Shown in pieces: positions 33,744 through 46,400 of a stretch of DNA of 64,000 bases; within the stretch, counting starts at the first letter, position 1, and every line of letters begins with the position of its first letter. The notes below the pieces were generated by a model. The model was given only the letters and a program-made list of their open reading frames with translations, was not told the DNA's origin and searched no databases. Origin of the DNA: Podospora pseudoanserina (lineage: Eukaryota; Ascomycota; Sordariomycetes; Sordariales; Podosporaceae). The DNA lies in assembly GCF_035222485.1 (NCBI RefSeq), contig NC_085922.1:1813001-1877000 (forward strand), in the 5' to 3' direction. A program made the position numbers and the translations under genes.

Positions 33744-33800
33744 TTGGTGTCGATGCCCACCTTCAACATGAGACGGGATAGACCTGGTCAATAAATGCAT

Positions 33801-34682
33801 ACGAGGGTAGAGCTGCTTGACATGCGTGGTTCTGATTGGTCGTGGTTGTTGTCTCGGAGCGGCAGGGCTCTATTGGTTGGGGGTGTCTTCAGGTGTGAGA
33901 TGTGACAGAAATTGGTTCACAACAGCAGGCAGTCTTAAAACCCAAGAGGCTGAGAAGTCATGGTTGTAGTAACCTTTGGTGTGGCTGAATGAAGGCGTAA
34001 TTAAAACGTGGTCGTCTGAGTGTGCTCAACTGGCTACCTAGGTAGAACACGAGCAGATGGCACAAACGCCTATCGCTCAACAACTGATGAATCCGATGGC
34101 TGTTTTGAATCACCGCCGGCCTGGCCAGCAGGAGAGATAAATATCTGAGAGTCATGGAGCAGAGGGCGCGGCCTCGTGTTCCTGTCTTTCAGGCACCAAA
34201 ACCCCTTGTCTTGCAACAGCTTCTCGCCTTTATTTCCGCTTATGTTCCGCATGCAGCATCTGCCTGGACACCTGGGGAATATTAACAACTCCAAACACAT
34301 TCATATCACCCAAAGGAAACCCACCCAACACTGAAAACAAAGCCGTTGGATAAGACTACTTTAGCCCTCCCACCCCCCCTCTAACTAAAGTAACCTGCTA
34401 CCTTGCTGAGCAAACCCCCACGCTGCATCAAGGCAAGTCTCTCTCCTCCCTTCTCTTTCCTCCCGAAACTCAAAGTGAAAACCGCCGCCCTGGGTATCGC
34501 ACCATGAAAGAAACCGCAAAACGCCAGCCATGCTCCTTGATGATGAGAGAAAGGAAATGCATGCCACCCTTCTATCACCTTATTCCATATCCGTTGGCCG
34601 AAAAAGTTGACGATAATGACACCGCAGAAGAAAAGAAGACGGCCAAGAAAGAAAAGGCGAGAAGTCGAGAGAAAAAAGCCCC
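33801..34682. other. Intergenic region between RING array and BTB gene
   Basis: About 880 bp. No supportable gene; short frames only. It holds the upstream region of the 33 kb RING gene and the 3' flank of the BTB gene. Confidence 0.45.
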
Positions 34683-35922
34683 TCAACCATCAATATGGTA
34701 CGGCTCAGCAGGGTGATCCCCCCCAGGACCACCACGGCCAAACCTGCGATTAGTCCGAACAGGACCAACCCTCGACCCAGGAAGGACGTTGCCCCGAGAA
34801 GGCGTCATCGGAGCCTGAGCAACCTCCCCATTCAAGCCCTGAACCGTCGTGGCAGCCTGTCGAAGACCCGACTGACCAACACTCTCAACCGCCCCATCCT
34901 CCCTCTTGATCATCACAGCATTGGTGCTGCTCTCGCTATTCTCCGGCACACTGCTTATGCGTCCCACGCTCGCAAGGTAATGCAGCCTCTGCATCTGGGC
35001 GGGCGTCTTCTCATAAAACTCGGAGCGCGGCTTGATGATCATTACCGGAACATTGTCACCTATGGCCCAGTTCCAGTCACCCAGCATGCGGATCAAAGTC
35101 CAGGAGATCCCAAAGTCCCCCTTCTCAAGGACGGTGCCCCATTCCTCTGGGAGGGGTGTGCCCCGGCGGTTGAGGCAAAAGATGTAGAAGAGGAGGTGGG
35201 CAACGAGGAAGCGTCGCATAGGGGATTCCTTGGGGGTGTTCTCAAAGACAAAGGCGACGTCCTGCATGCTGAGACAGACGTGATCGGCAGAGGCAGGGCC
35301 CAGGTAATCGTAGAGGACATCAACGCAGGCGTTGCGGAGGCCGACGCACTCGAATTTGTAGCCGAGAACATAGACACCGAGGCTGGTGTCAAAGAGTTAG
35401 CAGGTGACCAAAGTGATTATAAATCAGCAAAAAATCATACTAATCACGGATAGTGGCACTCTCCCCTTCAGAATCTTCGTAAGGAGCCGGGAGCCGAAAC
35501 GAGCCCGTGTTGCCAGAGAGAGCAAAAGCATTGCCATAGCCCCAACGCAGAAAGATGTTGAAGAGCTTGGGGTCGACATCAGGAAGTCTGATGGGTTCCT
35601 CATTCTGTGAAGTAGGAGTGTTGGCAGGACTGGAGGCTGGACTAAGACCCTGAGCCTGACCAAAACCATGAGGCTGCTGGACAGAGGCCTGAGTCTGGCC
35701 GAGATCCTGATAGCTGGCAGGCGAGGCGGGACCAGCAAGGCCCTCGCCAGAAGTGAGCGTCGCACGTGTACCGCCACTAAGCAAGCGGGTAAAGAAGGGT
35801 GAATTCTGCGTCAGCAATTTCTCGTGAACGTTCCGCGCCTGGAGATCAGGACCAAGGTAGATGGTCACGATCCGGCCGGCGAACCAACTGGGGTCGAAAA
35901 AGTTAGCCGCTGGGCGAGGCAT
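34683..35922 (-). CDS. BTB/POZ domain protein
   Basis: Exons are 35922-35441 and 35382-34683, 393 residues. The BTB fold begins FFDPSWFAGRIVTIYLGPDL, with HEKLLTQNSPFFTRLLSG as the typical second element and LPDVDPKLFNIFLRWGYG as the third. These are separated by a Gln/Ser/Ala-rich insert. After the intron (GTATGA...CACCAG) come the helical BACK-like parts: YVLGYKFECVGLRNACVDVLY and the later WTLIRMLGDWNWA. The C-terminal 70 residues are Gly/Pro/Arg-rich and disordered. Large families of such BTB proteins occur in Sordariales. Some BTB proteins serve as Cul3 ubiquitin-ligase adaptors, but no such role can be read here. The frame is open upstream to 36069, yet the Met at 35922 starts the conserved part. 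Confidence 0.75.
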
Positions 35923-36069
35923 GTTTCCGTTTGTGTATGTGATTGTGAGTGTCAATGAGGATATGAATGGAGTTGAGAGCTGGCGGATTGTCGCCCCAGG
36001 CACTCCAAGCGTGAGTGTGAGGTGTGGTGAAAGAGAGAAGAAAGGGAAGAGAATTTGCAAGCTGCGCAA

Positions 36070-39000
36070 AGATTTATAGGCCCAGAGCTCGGTGACGAAA
36101 GTTGGCCCGGCTTTTCAGGGAAGGTGCAATCCTGCTGGTGATGATTTTGCCGTCGACGACATCACATTGGGATGATGGAAGCAACTTACTGGTCCAGACG
36201 GGGCCGAGGCCTGATCTGCCACGAGCCTTTGAACGGTGTACCTGTATTAAACATGATTGTCCCTTTTGCTAGCAAAGAACGCCAAAGCGAAATACAATTC
36301 CGAGCCGTGTGGAAACGAGAGGTACTTATACAGAGAGTTGTTTCTGAGTTGATTGTAGAGGCTTGTGGGGTAGAAGAGAAAGATCGCCGATAACCCGCAG
36401 AGCAAGCCTATATACTACCTTTCCCCTATCACTTGATCATGCCCCACATAACTGACTGCTTCTATCAGCTTGGATGGGAGCAACATGGCAAACTATTCAC
36501 TATCGGCCCCACTAACTCATCTCGATGGAAGAGACAGGCGGGGACAGGAAACTGTTGAGATAGCCTCTGATAATAGAGCTCAGATGGACTGGGTGTATCA
36601 GAAGTCAGAGTGTCAGTAAGACAGAGGACGCTGAGAGAGACCTGCTTGACTACGGCTTTGGGTATTTCTCGGATTGCCCTCGGACAGGTCAAGCTGGGAC
36701 ACAACTTGCCTGTAATCCATCGTTGTCCAGATATCCTACTTGGACGAGCTGGAACAAGATTTACCTCTGATCTTGCACCTTCTATCAATCCGGAGTAATG
36801 CCCTTATAAAGGCTAAGGCAAACTCACCTCGTATCACTTACCGTACATCAAACCCAGCCCTCAATACCTACTTCCAAGCTTACCAAGAGCACCCCAACAG
36901 AAAATCCTACCTCCCAAGAGGTATACCATGACATAGCAAGATAGCCAAAGACAGAGGCCCCGAGCCTTTACGTTGAAACATGATCTCCACCCTTTCGCAT
37001 CAGTATACACACCCCCAGTCTGAGGCCAACCAGCAGAGAGAACACCAAGATACTGCCCTGTCCAACTCGGACAAAAGTCAGATAAGAGAACCTACGTAGA
37101 GATCTTCAAAACCAGGATGACTTTCACTTCCCTGACCACATCTGACAATGAAGAAAAAAAGCTATTGCACTTGCAGCAAAATCACAAAAGACACACAAAG
37201 CAGCATGATCCTTATAGAGAGTCTCTAAGAGAATAAAGGTACCTATAGTGGTATCTTTGTGCCACAGCCATAGAAAACACCACCCCCTGAGCCCCTTTTC
37301 CCACCCACACATCAACCACACCCACAGCAACCACAACCCAACCACCAAAATGACCCAAACTTCCCCCGACCATCATCTCCAAAATTACTCCATAAAATAT
37401 ACCCAACCAGCGGAGTCTCTTTACGTCGTAAAAGACCCGACCTTGAGGATCCTAACCCATCTCACATCAACCGTGACCGTTCGCGCCAAACCCACCGTTT
37501 CCATCAACCTTCAGTTTAGATCTGCAGTTCCTTCAATGCTCCTCAGGTTCCTCTCCGACTCCATAAACTCATGATTCGCCCACCAGCAACTCAGCTGACC
37601 TCTTCGTCCCCGCTCGCCAGCATGCTGTCCCGACCACGTGGCGTATCATTCCACCTCTCCACCCGCAGCAACAACGAGGATACAGACTTCAGTAGGTTCT
37701 TACCCAACTTCGAAAGGAACATGATCACTGCCTATGCATTGAGAACTAGCGGTTAGATACACCTCTCAACAACCGATAGACACACATCATATCAAGCAAA
37801 ATTGGAACCAGTAATCAGAGCGAAGAAGCCATATACCCACGGCCAATGTTCAAGATTTCCCATAATCACAAGAAAAAGTTATTCATATCTTGGCAAACAC
37901 AACGCTCCCTCTTCGTCTCAAACCCAAAAACTGGGGAACGAAAAAAAAATACGCTGGACACCACCGATAGAAAGAGAGCCCACCAAAACCAACCCAGGCT
38001 AGGTAGACACTATCAAAACTAACACGCACACACCACAAACACACACAACAGACAGCGGCCGCTTTCCCAAATACAAGACGCCTACACCCCAAAGCAAAAG
38101 ATACGACAAAGATATCTTTCCATAGAGAGAAGGCCCCGCAAAGGGGAACCCAGAAAACAAAAAGTTATGTGCTTTCACCCCGCCCACCATTTGATTTCCG
38201 CGCGCCCAGTAGTGTACCCGTCCAGAGATGCAAAAAAGGCCCTTTGACAAAATAAAAAAATCCCAGGTCAACACAAAAATAAGAGGATATCAATGGGTGA
38301 ACAATTCGCCCGCCGAATGCCACCCAAGCCCCCCCAACCCCAATGGTACAAGAGAGGAGGCCAAAAAATAGCCACAATAGACAACAATATGAAACAGAGA
38401 CAAAAACACAACCAACTCCACCCTTCCCCAATTTCCTTCGCCCGAGATATTTCTCAACCAACAAAACCGCAATGTCTTTGCCGACCAGACCTCCCCAAAA
38501 AAGATATTTCGCCCATGTTGTAAAACCCGCACCACCCAAAGATCAGAACACCTAGGTTGCAAGAAGAGAGAAAAAGCACCCCCAACCAGCCCCAAACAGA
38601 CGGCCGAGGAGAGACCCCCGGGCCACTCTATATGTCGATATTCTTTTCTTTGTAATGAACTCGTAAAGACCCGTGAGACCGTAATGACGTTTTTTTTATC
38701 GTGAGACTGAAAAGTCGTCGCTTCCCCGTAACGACGAGACGCAAAAGAGATGACGCCAGCCCGAAATGTTGTATGGTATCGAGAAAAAGAACCAGAAAGT
38801 GAAGACCGCTGTGAAACTCCGTCGTGAGACACCGATGCAAAAACAATGAAGCTGGCTTGTTGATGATGCAAAACCACCTGAAAAACGCCCATTCGTTGTA
38901 AACCGCAGAACAAAAACCGCAGCCCTCATCTTTCGAGGTCGGAAACACCGGCCCGAAAATAATATACGTTTTGTGGTATCAGAAACAACAAACGAAGAGG

Positions 39001-39384
39001 TATCGATTATTCTTTCGTCGCGCCATCCCAAAAGTCAAAAGTTTTTTCCGCTTCGAAACAAGTCGCACAAGAGTCGATTAAGGATGTTGTTTTGTACAGG
39101 TGATAAGGGTATCGTGAGGGGGTTGTGCAAGGAAGTCGAGTATCCATGGTGAAGTTGTCGCCCCTGCCTGCCAGAGGGAAGGTGGTAAAAAAAAAGAAGA
39201 AGAATCGATGCCTGCTACTTTGCTTTTCTTTTCGGTGCCCGCCAAGATGAACAGCTGCTCGGAACGAATGTGCGCATGCAAGTAATTTTACAATGTTCGT
39301 AGTTTGCACCGACGACGACGGCGTTTCAGTCGGGGCTCTCAATCTCGTCTAGCGTCACAGCGGAAGCGAGACGACAGCCCCAAC
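36070..39384. other. 3.3-kb region without recognisable genes
   Basis: Many short frames occur on both strands (largest about 207 codons at 38290-38913, minus), but none has family-like sequence, a signal peptide, or good intron structure that I could support. It may be a decayed or lineage-specific segment. Confidence 0.45.
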
Positions 39385-40052
39385 TTACCACCGCCGGCCG
39401 ATGTTTTGCGGCTGCATCCGGGCAGGAGAGACCGAAGGAGGTGGGCTCGACATGGTAATGCCGGTAGCAGGGTTGACGATGGGGATGGCGTTGCGGGCGC
39501 GGGTAGCGGCAGGCTGGTGGATCTTGAGGTTGCTAGAGTGGCTTTGATATGGAGGAGCATACACTGGCGAGCCGGTCTGGACAGGGTAGTGGGCGACCTG
39601 GATGGGCTGCTGAGTGGGAGACCCTTGGGGTGAGTTGCTTGCCAGCGAAGAACGCTCCGAAGACGAGCTGTTTATCGACACGAGCTTTGGGGCCATCAAT
39701 GTCAGTTCTTGAACGTGGCAGCGGTGCAAAAGAGGTCCGTGTCCACCAATGGCGCCGGGCCAGAGGGAGGGGGAGTGCTCACATCAGTCTCGGTCAACAG
39801 GCCTGGGCAGAACTCCATGTCGTCTTCCAGATCAAAGGACCGGCAGGCCTCGAACCTTGACCGAAAGCTAGACAGGTTTACCGACTCGGTCAACTCCTTC
39901 ATGCTGCGCACACCGCGAAACTGCTTCTGGGGATGCTGCGAGACCGATAACCTGGGGGCTCTCCGGTTGCGGCCGCCATGGTGCGTGTGCGAGACGGCAG
40001 GGGCTGTGGCAGGTGTTGGATGCTGCTGGTGCAATTGATAGTAGGAAGACAT
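39385..40052 (-). CDS. Conserved Pezizomycotina protein of unknown function
   Basis: Exons are 40052-39783 and 39684-39385, 189 residues. It begins MSSYYQLHQQHPTPAT, has a basic segment RNRRAPRLSVSQHPQKQF, and a central block SMKELTESVNLSSFRSRFEA followed by SFDLEDDMEFCPGLL. The second half is Ser/Pro-rich with LKIHQPAATRARNAIPIVNP and ends NIGRRW. I recognise this pattern as a protein widely kept in filamentous ascomycetes without an assigned role. The intron (GTGAGC...CCAAAG) joins in phase at ETD|LVSINSSS. A GTAAGT overlaps the stop codon, but splicing there would immediately produce another stop, so the terminal exon is taken as written. The protein is probably disordered and phosphorylated; that is inference. 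Confidence 0.72.
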
Positions 40053-42389
40053 TATGAATGGTGTTGACACTCTCAAGCCAAAAAAGCGTCGTCGTCGTGA
40101 AGGGATCGAATGGTGAGTCTGGAGGTGGTGGTTGCGGTGGTGGTTGTGGGTGTGGCGAGGGTTTTGTGCGGAAGCCGAGCTGCAATTTTGAAACAATAAC
40201 AATGAAACCGGGCTAACCGAGGGCGAAAAGTGAGGTGGACGGCGTTGTGGATTTGATTGCCAAAATGAACCGAATTAGATGGGAATAATCGTTGTGGTCG
40301 TGTGTGTTGTGTCGTGGTGGTGATTCTTGTTGAAACGCCTTTTTTTGGTTTTGGGGGGGAGGATAGGTTTTGGTGGTGGTTTTGGTGGGACGAGGAGATG
40401 GGTAGGTTGAGAGGTAAAGTAGGAGAGAGGCGAGGGAGGAGAGGGACAGAGCAATCGGAGCGGGCAAATGGGTTGGTCAGAGGGAAATGGTGGGTGGATG
40501 GGGGGGCACTGGGGTGGCCTACAGGGGTCTCCTGCACGCGAGAGGCAGGACCCCGGGCCACACCCACACCAAGACGAGCACCAGACACACTCTGAGCGAA
40601 TGCACTGGCCACTTTTCTTGCAGCCCGGGTGGCAAAGGTATCCACTTTCTTTCTGTTGATTGGTTACCAGGTTTACGCTAACCCTAATTCAGCTTAGAGT
40701 CTGTTGTCGTGTAATTTTGGGCTGGGCGTTGCCTTGTGCGTCCTCCGCCAGCCAATGCCGAAAACGGTCTGACGGTGCTGGCCGTCGCTGGTTGGAGTGT
40801 GGCACTGCCCCTCCTGCCAGCCGGCAAACCCTCGACAAGCCCGATTCTCCACTCCGTCTCCTGCCCACAGTCGTCACCCGACGTGGCCCGACACCACCGC
40901 TTCTTCTTTTGATACCGCCAAACACTGGTGATTCTGGTGGCATTCAATGTATCTTTTTCTACCATGTCCTCCATCCCCTCTCCTTTGTCGATCCACGTCC
41001 CTTTTTGAGTTCCTGGACTCCCGTCATTCTTGTTCCTCGTTACCTTTGGACAGACGCCTCAAAACATCCCGTCGCTTATCGCCGCCTTGCCTTGCCTTGT
41101 CACCATGATGCGCATCTCGATGCGAACTACTCCGTATTTTCTCCCTGTTGCGGAGAGAGAGGGAGGGTTCATCGGTGTTTACACTGAAACTGGCGCCCGC
41201 GGCCCAATCGGTGGTGGCCTGGACCTTCATACCACCCGTTATTGCGTTGCTGCAAGCGGCTCGAGATGCATAATTAAGTGCAGCTGAGTGGCCATTGGCA
41301 GCACTCTCCGGCCCAGCCTTGTGGCGAGGGCGCTCCATCTCCATGCTTTGACTGGCTGGTGGTCACGGTAAAACACCGCGAGACCTTTCTGGGCCTTCCC
41401 GTGCAGCTTCTGAAGTTGCATTCGACAGACGCAAGACACCAAACGTGGCTGGTGTATTCTTCTGTCTTGCTCACTCTTCTCTACCACCCCGCAGATCCCG
41501 GCCATTGATGATTGCGGCGGGCGGATTTGCTTCCCCTCACCGGCACCCAGACCACCTTCTCGCCGGCGATCCAAGGGCGCAACAAACCTCATTGCTTGCC
41601 ACTGATTGGCGCTGGTGACGCTGATGATGCTAGCTGCCAGAAAGGCTTCTACGTCCAGTATTCTGCATCCATCTGCATAGTGCCACATAGGACGGCCTGC
41701 GAACACGAGCGGGAGCTGCTGCGTGAGTGGCAGCCAAAAGCAGGACCCGGCACTCGGCTGCTGACTCCGCATGCAAGGAGCAACAAAGCTGCCCACGCTG
41801 CCCATTCACTTGACGCCCGCCCGGGTGAGCCATTGGTTTGCTTAAGCAGCCGCCTTGTGCGCCTGCAAATGCAGCATCCTGAAGGAAAAAAAGGGCGATT
41901 TATCTCCGCTGATGGATTTCAGCCGGATCGCCCTCTGCGTGCCACGACATAACCATATCAGACCAACTGACCGCCTGGTTCCATTTTCTGGTTTGGAACC
42001 GAACTGCTGTCACCCTCGAGAAGACGAAAAGAACCCCCCACCTTGCCGTTCCGCTGGTGGGGTGACGAAAGGGGCACAACTCCTCTCTTTTGATGCCGTT
42101 GATTCTCTCGCTGGGTGGCACCCAAAGTCACCCCATCAGCGTCATACTGGTCCATCACCAACCAGCATTCTTCCGCTTTTATCCATTATCTGACAACAGT
42201 CTCTCAAAAGAGCACTCGTGGCTCTGCTCTGCTGAAGCTTTACCGATAACCGACGACAAATAGTGTTTCAAAGTCCGGGTGGCCTGACTGCCTGAAGCGG
42301 GCTTGGCAGAGCATGAAAGCAAGCTATCGTACTACTTAGAAAAGTGAGAAAAAGCTAGCCCAGGGACCCCAGAAGCACCCACTTTTACG
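40053..42389. other. Gene-poor region upstream of the AT-rich block
   Basis: About 2.3 kb, GC content normal. The longest frames (40660-41187 plus, 41239-41805 minus) show no domain and have Cys/Ser/Arg-rich shadow-like composition. No gene can be supported. Confidence 0.45.
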
Positions 42390-43475
42390 GCTAATTTCCT
42401 CGCAACTAACCACTTTACTTTTTTCTTAGCCAAAGCTACAATTTAACTATATTTTACTAAAGTAAGCCTTTTTATGAAGCGCTTTAGTAATTATCTAGAT
42501 GCTTTTGTAAAAATATTAAAATAACTTTAGTATTTTAATATATATATATATATATTAAGTTCGCGCGTTTAATTTTATACGTAATTATTTTTTTATAATT
42601 TTCTCTACTACAGATTTACTGAAAAGAAAATCTAAAGATGTAATAAATAAGCTAGTGAAAACAGCTTTCAATATAGATTAAATTATAATATAATTAATAT
42701 CTACAAATATATAAAATCTATAGTAGCTTTATTTAAAACCTAAAACTATAGTAAGCGTACAGTATTAAATATATTAATAAAAGTAATAAACTTAAATATC
42801 AATCAAAGGCTACTAACTATTTAATATTTTATTAGGTTTTTTTTTTTTTAGTTTTAATAATAACAATACTTTTTAATTTTTTATTTTTGTTAAAATTTGT
42901 CACGGGAAAGCAAAAACACTAAGATAAAGCACACAGTTTATCCTATTCATTTGATTGAATTGCAAGTTAAAAAAAAGAAAAAGAGAAAATTTAGATCGAA
43001 GCTACAAAGCTAGCTTTTTGTGAGAACAAAGCTTGAGCCATACCCAGTCGCTCTCAGAGCCTCACATAGCCCACGCGCCAGTGCCGTGACAAAATTGGTC
43101 TACGTAAAGCCTATTTTACAGTAGGTTATTACTGTAACACTACTTAGCGTCAGCTTTAGCAAAAGCATTGCAAACAGCAAAAAATCTCATAAAGCACTTA
43201 TTTAGCACCTACTTAGGGCTTATCTAGCACTCATCTGGCACTTATCCAGCATTTATTCAGCATTCACTACGTGCTTTTTTAGCAGCCACCTAGTATCTAC
43301 TTAAAAACTATATAAGTTTAATTTAGAGTAAAGATAGGTAAATTACTCCAGTTATATATAATTCGGGTAGTGACTTTAGTGAATTTACTAATTAAAAGCT
43401 TTTTGAAAACACTATTAATCAAGAGATTCTAAGCCTGGGCAATTACAAAGCGCTTTAGCAAATAGAGTTTATTTT
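42390..43475. repeat. AT-rich, RIP-like repeat relic
   Basis: About 1.1 kb of strongly AT-rich, TpA-rich sequence within an otherwise GC-balanced window. It contains a (TA)n run near 42537-42556, homopolymer T and A runs, and no open frame of note. The change in composition at both sides is abrupt. In Pezizomycotina this signature usually marks a transposon copy hit by repeat-induced point mutation. No transposase, reverse transcriptase or terminal repeat is readable, so the family is unknown. Confidence 0.7.
43190..43310. repeat. Degenerate tandem repeat of AGCACTTATCT-type units
   Basis: About ten imperfect units of 11-13 bp built on AGCACTTATCT / AGCACCTACTT / GGCTTATCTAG, at the right part of the AT-rich block. 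Differences are mostly C/T exchanges, as expected after RIP-like change. Confidence 0.6.
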
Positions 43476-46400
43476 AGTTAAGTGTGGCCAAAAGGCGCTT
43501 TGGGTCAAGAAATAAGATGTTAAGCAATTAGCCGGAAAAGTAGAGAAGTGTGTGCTCCTGGGGGTCTCCGGACTAGCTTTTCTCACTTTTCTGAGTAGAA
43601 ACCGTATTTTAGTGCTTCGTCGTTGACTTGCAGTTTTAACTGGCTGATTGGGAGTTCGCCCCAGTGTGGGGACAAACTGTTGAGGTGGTGCCTGTTTCTG
43701 GGCGTTGGCAGTTACCGGTTTGTCCGTGGGCCCAAGGAAGGGAGAGGAGGGGTATCGAGGGGTCTCCCTCCCTGCTGCTCCCGGATGTCTGAGACATGCA
43801 GTTCTTGGGGCGAGAGCTGTCAGACTCTCATCAGTGCGCTCCTCATCTGGCGAAACGGTGGGACAGAGAAAGTGAGATTTCACACATCCACCAGTGACAC
43901 CATACAAGTTGCTGGTCAGTGGTGCGCCGCTGGAGTGTGGCTCTCGCCAGCCGCCCTCCTGGATGCGGAGTGGGGCCATCGGGAACAGACAGAGGTCACA
44001 GGGAACATGCATTGTCCAATTGAGGGGACGCGCCCAGGGCCGGGCTGTGTGTGCCTGCGCCTGTTCAAGAGTTTCCCCATTGCGCTTTTTTCCTCGGCAG
44101 AGGACGTTTGTGTTCAAGACGAGTCATGGCATTGGGTGAATGCTCTGGACTCCTGGAAGCCCCGGTCCTGCCATCCATGGTTCGCGCACAGTGAGGTCTT
44201 GCCGACTGATTGGCAGCTTGTTAACAGAGCACAGGCCCCATGCCCTCTTTTGATCTTGGAGATCCAATCACGGGGACTTTTGTTCGACAGCTAACAATGA
44301 ACACTTGCAGCTGGGGAGGGAGGGAAGAACCCTGCCACACCGCTACTCCAAGATGTGAACTGTCACCAGTTTATTCATCAGTGTGAACTGCTGGAGGTCG
44401 CCTGTTGTGTCTGCCCACGCCACGCCGCGCCGCCTCCACAGTTCTGTCTGCCCCGGATACGTTGCAACACTATCATGCTGGATTCAAGGAAATCCACCGC
44501 CGAGCTGCGGCACGGTTATAATTGCTTTTGAGCTGGCTTCTGCAGAGTTGTGTGTGTATGCATCTGCTGACCTGAGATGTGATTGATATTGCAGACGGAA
44601 GTATACAAGCTGCTGACATGATATGCATAATATTCGGAGAGCTCTTGACTGTTGCTCACCGCATGGTTCGCATGGGAGAACGATAGAGGGATGGTCGGCA
44701 CTGAACTATCGTTAGAACCTCCAGGGTCATTTATGGAATTCCGAGATGGAATTCCCGTGGACGTTTCCAGTGGTGGAGCAACTGGCTTCTGTTAACACTT
44801 TCCGCAAACCTTGCGGGAACCACTAACACTTGTGGTTTCAAATATCAAAACGCCAGACAGTAACCAAAACGTTGACCTCGACGATACCCTCCATTCGGAA
44901 ACAATTACCAAACAACATCTTCCTGACCCCCAAATAGTCTGCATACTAGTTCATGCACCTACTCTCCCTCTCTACCACTCTCACCGTCAAAGAGTTGTTT
45001 CTGAGTGTAGTTTAGGGTTGGGCATCAAGGGTTTCACCACTTTTTTGCTCTTACATATTAATACATCATATGCATTGTGCATACTGCAGTAGTCGCAGTA
45101 GGTTTTTTTCCCCACCGAACCGAGCCCCCCACCAGTGTTATGTCTCTGCTGGTTTTGGGGCATTCCAACATGTGAGACACAACACACTGTTTTCGGGTTG
45201 GAAGCGAGAAAATTGGCAGTAGTTTAAGTACGAAACGATAAACTTGACCAGATGGACAGAGTAATTAGTATTGGATATCACCGTAGCGTTTCTTCAAGTA
45301 AATAGTTCTGCGGGGAATTTGTTACGGAATTGCGGTTGTGAATTGGATATGTCCGAGGTGTACATTGATAATTTAACCCGCATCTTTGCAATTCAAGATG
45401 CTCATCTCAAATTTGATGAACAAATTCGATGGTCTTCTCTGGCCAGGATGTCAAATATTGATCATGTGTCACTGGGTCACGGTGCTCCACAAGGTGCGAC
45501 ACAGGCGGAGATGTCTCATCATGTCAACAAACCCCCTTCTACTACGCCTCTTGAAGATCAGATTGGGGTTGGCGGGCGGGCGGCGGCGTATGGCAGTTTG
45601 GTTGTTGTCTGTGCGGTCTCGGCCCCGCAGAGGACCCGGGTGACCCGGGTCCAGGCCGGGTTTGGAGTTGCGGCGTTGACGGGGGGAGAAAAGTTTGGAT
45701 GATCCACCTTGGAAGACCGGACCGGTGGAGGAAGATCGGGGACTGGGAGAAAGCTTGAATGGTGTGGTGTACGCAAGGGGAGAGGGCCAAAATCTGGGGT
45801 AAAGAGATTTGAAAATCTCCCCTGTTGGTCATTGTATCGGGTCTAGCTGAGGTTGTTGACGAGGGTGGTAAAGGTTTGATCAATCTTGTGGTCCCATGTA
45901 TAGCTCTACCTACCTATGATATCTGGTAACTAGGTACCTCCAACAAGTCCAGCACTTGTCGATGCTGAATGATGGTTTAATCACTCTATAAGTGTAGGCA
46001 ATAGAATTCTCCTACCACCGGTTGTTGTGAGCTGGAACTCCAATAGGGAGCTGAACAGCTAGACCTGATGAACCCAGGTAATGAACATGTCTTACGGCGA
46101 GTAGATGTCGTATAGGTGTGGCACGAGGTATATTATGTGATCATGATATCAAGTCTATGCTGCTTGATGTTTTGCACCATTGACTAGATACATTACATAC
46201 ACCTGGATAGTGACGACCAATAGACCTACTAAACAGAACAAATATCCTGACCATACTTGACCCTATTGTTAGGTATCATTATTCTCGAGATATCATAGTC
46301 TACACTTTGTAAAACTTCACCGTTATGTGTCATCCCTGGCATGAAGATCACACCATCGCAAGTCGTGACAGTCGTAAGTTGAGAGTGAGCGGATACCATA

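Noticed and set aside
41239-41805. 188-codon minus-strand frame
   Set aside because: No recognisable family and no splice or targeting signals; not enough to call a gene.
43455-44294. Two overlapping frames of about 220 codons on opposite strands
   Set aside because: No domain, no intron structure, and composition typical of shadow frames in GC-balanced DNA.
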